This document shows, in pieces, positions 6,499-9,798 of a stretch of DNA of 9,798 nt (position 1 is the first letter of the stretch; each line of letters begins with the position of its first letter). Source of the DNA: Crocinitomicaceae bacterium (GTDB taxonomy: Bacteria; Bacteroidota; Bacteroidia; Flavobacteriales; Parvicellaceae); assembly GCA_002721285.1 (NCBI GenBank), contig PBJU01000021.1, positions 18,576-28,373 of the forward strand. Direction: 5' to 3'. Made by a program: the position numbers and the translations under genes. The notes below the pieces were generated by a model, which saw nothing but the letters and a program-made list of their open reading frames with translations, was not told where the DNA came from and ran no database searches.

Positions 6499-7283
6499 GT
6501 TCCGGATTGTTTTCTTAGTATTTTGTAAAAAAGATTTGGGAAAAATCTTTTCATTTTAATCGACTTCATTTCTTTTCCCCCCGTATATATTTCGTGTTTA
6601 TTGTCCATTATGCCATTAATAATGTCTTGAGCACATTTTTCTGGTGAAATTCCATTTTTTTGATTATCATCTTGCTTATGATGAGGTTTTCCATCTGATG
6701 AAAGAGCATTTTTTGAAATATTAGTATTAACAAATCCTGGAAATACCATGCTAATATTAATGTTGTTTTTTTCTTCTTCTAGCCGTAGTGATTCAAAAAA
6801 TCCTAATTGAGCAAATTTTGAAGCTGCATATGCTGATCTTAGGAAAAATCCAAATTTTCCAGATAAGCTACTTACAGTAACTATATATCCACTTTTCTGG
6901 TTTTGCATTACAGGTAAAACAGATTTGGTAAGTGCAATAGTTCCGAAATAATTTACTTCCATTAATCTTCTGTCTACTTCTAATGATGTTTGACTTGCTT
7001 CAGACCTTTGACTTATTCCACCATTATTAATAAGTAAATCAATGGTTTTAAATTGTTCGGTTACCTTTTTAACGTCATTAGAAAAACCTTCTTGTTTTTC
7101 CAAGTCTATTGGTAATATCATACAATTATTATCACAATTTTTAGCGACTTCTTCTAGTTCTTTTTGATTTCTAGAAGAAAGAACAACGTTAGCATTTAAG
7201 TTGCTAAATTTAATAGCTAGTGCTTTACCTATTCCAGATGATGCACCAGTTATCCAAATTGTTTTTTGTTTAAAATCTATCAT
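6495..7283 (-). CDS. Short-chain dehydrogenase/reductase, DHRS7-like
   Basis: This is a classical SDR of 262 residues, an NAD(P)(H)-dependent oxidoreductase with a Rossmann fold. The cofactor motif TGASSGIG is at 12-19 (TGxxxGxG). The usual NNAG appears as NNGG (86-89). The catalytic tetrad is N111, S139, Y152 and K156 (YAASK). The block after the active site, FPGFVNT (181-187), resembles the PG motif that closes over the cofactor. The C-terminal FFPNLFYKILRK tail is basic and hydrophobic, as in DHRS7-type proteins, and could touch a membrane, although no true transmembrane span is evident. The substrate is unknown. The start codon overlaps the proC stop in an ATGA, so it is very likely translated from the proC message. 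A 9-bp inverted repeat lies inside its last codons. A DltE/YqjQ-like annotation would be equally reasonable. Confidence 0.88.
   Translation of the reverse strand: MIDFKQKTIWITGASSGIGKALAIKFSNLNANVVLSSRNQKELEEVAKNCDNNCMILPIDLEKQEGFSNDVKKVTEQFKTIDLLINNGGISQRSEASQTSLEVDRRLMEVNYFGTIALTKSVLPVMQNQKSGYIVTVSSLSGKFGFFLRSAYAASKFAQLGFFESLRLEEEKNNINISMVFPGFVNTNISKNALSSDGKPHHKQDDNQKNGISPEKCAQDIINGIMDNKHEIYTGGKEMKSIKMKRFFPNLFYKILRKQSGT
6529..6551. repeat. 9-bp hairpin at the convergent gene ends
   Basis: AAAAGATTT (6529-6537) and AAATCTTTT (6543-6551) are perfect reverse complements around a 5-base loop. The hairpin begins 30 bases after the VOC stop on the plus strand and lies inside the last codons of the minus-strand dehydrogenase gene. 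Read on the plus strand the stem ends in four T; on the minus strand it continues into six T. It could act as a weak terminator for the VOC transcript, but only one G-C pair is present per arm and the bases also encode protein, so chance is possible. Confidence 0.3.
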
Positions 7284-8080
7284 TCATAAAGATTTTTAGC
7301 TTTTTCTGAAGATACTTTAATTCCTTTAATAAATGCGGAACTAAATCCATTGTGTTCCATTTCGTTTAATCCTGCGATTGTACAACCTTTAGGAGAAGTT
7401 ACTTTATCTATTTCATCTTCAGGATGTGAATTGTTTTTAAGTAGAAGTGCTGCAGCTCCTTTTGCTGTTTGAGCAGCCATTTTAAGGGCTTCAGAAGAAT
7501 GAAAATCTATTTCATTCCCTCCTTGTGACGCTGCTCTTATAGACCTTAAAAAGAAGGCAATTCCACATGCGCAAAGTGCAGTAGCTGAAGTCATTTTCTC
7601 TTCATTGATAACAGCTGTTTCACCAACAAGATTAAAAATATTTTTTGTAGTATTAATATACTTTTCCCATTTATGAGTTGTGGTAATGCAAGTCATGCTT
7701 TCTCTAATTGAAATTGCTGTATTAGGCATTGCTCTAACTATTGGTGTTTTATCTCCTATAGTTTTAATTATATCATTTATTTCAACTCCAGAAACCAATG
7801 AAATAATAAGTTGATCAGTTTTTAAATTAGGTTTAATCTCAGAAAGTATTTCATTGATCTTCTGAGGAAGAACTCCAATTATAATTATTTTAGAGTTTTC
7901 AATTGCCTTTGAGTTGTTATTAAAAATATTAAACCCATCATCTTTCATGTTTTGAAGCTTTTCAATTCTTCTTCTAGAAAGGTTAAATTGGGATGGAATA
8001 TATTTTTTAGATTCTACTAATCCTTTTACAAGAGATAATCCTAAGTTTCCAGCTCCAATAATTGCAATTTTATTGTCCAT
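7280..8080 (-). CDS. proC: Pyrroline-5-carboxylate reductase
   Basis: ProC performs the last step of proline synthesis, reducing 1-pyrroline-5-carboxylate to proline with NAD(P)H in the cytosol. The N-terminal Rossmann fold carries GAGNLG (9-14); the conserved RAMPNTA is at 116-122. The helical dimerisation and active-site domain starts near 163, with TALCACGIAFF (167-177) in place of the usual TALSGSGPAY and VTSPKGCTIAGL (227-238) in place of VTSPGGTTIAGL. These variants agree with the Bacteroidota ProC type as I recall it and do not suggest loss of function. The length of 266 residues is normal. The ATG at 8080 gives MDNKIAIIGAGNLG, the expected start. Upstream lies hutU on the same strand, 59 bases away, with a near-consensus promoter box in the gap. 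Downstream the dehydrogenase gene overlaps by 4 bases. Confidence 0.95.
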   Translation of the reverse strand: MDNKIAIIGAGNLGLSLVKGLVESKKYIPSQFNLSRRRIEKLQNMKDDGFNIFNNNSKAIENSKIIIIGVLPQKINEILSEIKPNLKTDQLIISLVSGVEINDIIKTIGDKTPIVRAMPNTAISIRESMTCITTTHKWEKYINTTKNIFNLVGETAVINEEKMTSATALCACGIAFFLRSIRAASQGGNEIDFHSSEALKMAAQTAKGAAALLLKNNSHPEDEIDKVTSPKGCTIAGLNEMEHNGFSSAFIKGIKVSSEKAKNLYE

Positions 8081-8100
8081 GATTTATATTATTTCATTTG

Positions 8101-8108
8101 CAAATAAA
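8101..8108 (-). promoter_or_regulatory. Near-consensus -7 box upstream of proC
   Basis: On the minus strand TTTATTTG matches TAnnTTTG except for the second base, and ends 20 bases before the proC ATG. It overlaps a 10-base palindrome, ATTTGCAAAT (8096-8105). No convincing -33 element is visible. proC could use this promoter, read-through from hutU, or both. Confidence 0.3.
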
Positions 8109-8126
8109 CAATGAAAAATGATAAGT

Positions 8127-8147
8127 TTAAATAAGAAAGTTATTTAA
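8127..8147. repeat. 8-bp all-AT inverted repeat at the hutU stop
   Basis: TTAAATAA (8127-8134) and TTATTTAA (8140-8147) are perfect reverse complements around a 5-base loop. The second arm contains the hutU stop codon. The stem has no G-C pair, so it is unlikely to be a strong terminator, and chance in AT-rich DNA is likely. Confidence 0.2.
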
Positions 8148-9798
8148 TAATTTTTTCAATTAGATCGTCTTCGGCTATATTAGGTAATGTAACCTTTAGC
8201 ATAGGGTTTCTATCCATTTCTCTTTTGATAGCAAATATTGCTTCTTTATTTCTTGCCCAGTTTCTTCTTGCAATTCCATTATTAACATCCCAAAAAAGCA
8301 TATTTTTAAGTTTTTCATCTGCAAGAGGAGTGCCATCTAATGTTAGACCAAATCCTCCATTAATTACTTCTCCCCATCCAACGCCACCACCATTGTGAAT
8401 GCTTACCCAAGTAGCTCCTCTGAATGAATCCCCAATTACATTGTGAATGGCCATGTCTGCAGTAAATGCAGAACCGTCATAAATGTTTGATGTTTCTCTG
8501 TATGGAGAATCAGTTCCAGAAACATCATGATGGTCTCTGCCAAGAACTATTGGAGCAGAAATATCACCAGAAGCAATAGCATTATTGAAAGCTTCTGCAA
8601 TTTTAATTCTTCCTTCACTATCAGCGTATAATATCCTTGCTTGTGATCCAACAACTAGTTTGTTTTCTTGAGCACCTTTTATCCATTGAATGTTGTCTGC
8701 CATTTGCTGTCTAATTTCTTTTGGAGAGTTTTGCATTAATTTTTCTAAAACGTCACATGCTATCTCATCAGATTTCTTCAAATCTTTGGGATCTCCCGAG
8801 GTGCATACCCATCTAAAAGGTCCAAAGCCATAATCAAAACACATAGGCCCCATGATATCTTGAACATATGATGGGTATTTAAAATTTATTCCATCTTCTG
8901 CCATGACATCTGCTCCAGCTCTTGACGCTTCTAGCAAAAAGGCATTTCCGTAATCAAAAAAGTAAGTTCCTTTTTTTGTGTGGTTGTTAATAGATGCAGC
9001 ATGTTGCTTTATGGTTTGTTGAACCTTTTCTTTAAAAAGCTCTGGGTTGTTTGCCATTAATTCATTTGATTCTTCAAATGTTAATCCTGTTGGGTAGTAA
9101 CCCCCGGCCCAAGGATTGTGCAGTGATGTTTGATCGGAGCCTAAGTCAATGTAAATATCTTCTTTGTCAAATTTCTCCCAAACATCTACAATATTCCCAT
9201 CATATGCTATCGATACAATTTCTTTTTTGGAAACGGCTGTTTTTACTCTGTTGCAAAGCTGGTCTAAATCACTTATTACTTCATCTACCCATCCTTGTTC
9301 ATGCCTTTTAAAAGTGGCTTTTGGGTTTATTTCTGCAGTTACTGAAACTACACCTGCAATGTTGCCAGCTTTTGGTTGAGCGCCACTCATTCCTCCTAAT
9401 CCAGCAGTGACAAATAACTTTCCCCTTGTTCCATTTGTGTCAATCTTTCTACATGCATTAAGCACGGTTATAGTAGTTCCATGTACAATACCTTGTGGTC
9501 CGATGTACATATATGATCCAGCAGTCATTTGCCCATATTGAGTTACCCCTAAAGCATTAAATTTTTCCCAATCATCCTTTTTTGAATAATTAGGAATCAT
9601 CATTCCATTTGTAACTATCACTCTAGGAGAATATTCATTAGAAGGAAATAGTCCAAGTGGATGCCCACTATACATAACTAAAGTCTGTTTATCTGTCATT
9701 TCTGATAGATATTGCATGGTTAATAGATATTGAGCCCAGTTTTGAAAAACAGCACCATTTCCTCCATAGGTGATTAACTCTTCAGGATGTTGAGCTAC
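8140..9798 (-). CDS. hutU: Urocanate hydratase, long UROC1-like form (5' end outside window)
   Basis: Urocanase uses tightly bound NAD+ as an electrophile to hydrate urocanate to 4-imidazolone-5-propionate, the second step of histidine degradation to glutamate. The frame stays open to the window edge on the minus strand, and the residues before the internal ATG (codon 9717-9715) include PEELITYGGNGAVFQNW, which matches the conserved N-terminal urocanase block; that ATG is therefore not the start. Counting from the edge, 552 residues are visible. Conserved blocks include QMTAGSYMYIGPQGIV (about 90-105), TAGLGGMSGAQ (131-141), FDYGNAF (281-287), GPFRW (326-330), RDHHDVSGTDSP (421-432) and HNGGGVGWGE (468-477). 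The RDHHDVSGTDSP and GEVINGGFG segments resemble vertebrate UROC1 more than the roughly 557-residue Pseudomonas enzyme, so the full protein is probably near 660-680 residues. No other hut gene is visible. proC follows after 59 bases. Confidence 0.95.
   Translation of the reverse strand, partial: VAQHPEELITYGGNGAVFQNWAQYLLTMQYLSEMTDKQTLVMYSGHPLGLFPSNEYSPRVIVTNGMMIPNYSKKDDWEKFNALGVTQYGQMTAGSYMYIGPQGIVHGTTITVLNACRKIDTNGTRGKLFVTAGLGGMSGAQPKAGNIAGVVSVTAEINPKATFKRHEQGWVDEVISDLDQLCNRVKTAVSKKEIVSIAYDGNIVDVWEKFDKEDIYIDLGSDQTSLHNPWAGGYYPTGLTFEESNELMANNPELFKEKVQQTIKQHAASINNHTKKGTYFFDYGNAFLLEASRAGADVMAEDGINFKYPSYVQDIMGPMCFDYGFGPFRWVCTSGDPKDLKKSDEIACDVLEKLMQNSPKEIRQQMADNIQWIKGAQENKLVVGSQARILYADSEGRIKIAEAFNNAIASGDISAPIVLGRDHHDVSGTDSPYRETSNIYDGSAFTADMAIHNVIGDSFRGATWVSIHNGGGVGWGEVINGGFGLTLDGTPLADEKLKNMLFWDVNNGIARRNWARNKEAIFAIKREMDRNPMLKVTLPNIAEDDLIEKIIK

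Noticed and set aside
9051..9379. Two overlapping plus-strand open frames opposite hutU
   Set aside because: Both are antisense to conserved urocanase blocks and have low-complexity, implausible protein sequence.
9715..9717. ATG as the hutU start
   Set aside because: Conserved urocanase residues, including YGGNG, continue upstream in frame to the window edge, so this Met is internal.
1..9798. Mobile element, phage, toxin-antitoxin, defence or CRISPR content
   Set aside because: Every long open frame is a housekeeping or metabolic family, gaps are at most about 61 bases, and no transposase, integrase, tRNA or regular repeat array is visible.

Overview
The window is a gene-dense, AT-rich stretch (roughly one-third G+C by eye) of a Bacteroidota chromosome. 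Three things point to this phylum. The EF-P, PdhA, RecG and ProC proteins have Bacteroidota-type sequence signatures. The genes lack purine-rich Shine-Dalgarno sequences in front of their starts. Two short leaders carry a perfect TAnnTTTG box, the -7 element of Bacteroidota promoters. The lineage within the phylum is not resolved: EF-P looks flavobacterial, while PdhA resembles Cytophagia/Sphingobacteriia forms. An uncultured or deep-branching Flavobacteriales-like bacterium would fit, but this is inference.

Layout. Plus strand, 1-6498: the 3' end of a cytidine deaminase gene (cut by the window edge), pdhA and pdhC (E1-alpha and E2 of pyruvate dehydrogenase), recG (branched-DNA helicase), efp (elongation factor P), and an uncharacterised double-domain VOC metalloprotein whose start overlaps the efp stop by 4 bases. 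Minus strand, 9798-6495: hutU (long-form urocanase, 5' end cut by the window edge), proC (pyrroline-5-carboxylate reductase), and a short-chain dehydrogenase whose start overlaps the proC stop by 4 bases. The two blocks converge, and the VOC and dehydrogenase stop codons are nested in one TTAA. No gap exceeds about 61 bases. There is no RNA gene, mobile element, CRISPR array or attachment site.

How the genes fit together. PdhA and PdhC are two parts of one enzyme complex; the E1-beta and E3 genes are not here. HutU feeds histidine carbon towards glutamate, and ProC makes proline from glutamate-derived pyrroline-5-carboxylate, so hutU-proC is a loose metabolic pairing. RecG and EF-P are housekeeping functions in genome repair and translation.

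I see no obviously new biological system. The items most worth a second look are the coupled VOC protein, with an apparent mirror-image loss of metal ligands in its two halves; a 10-bp dyad lying on the pdhA promoter; the single-lipoyl E2; and the tail-to-tail overlap with a nearby hairpin.
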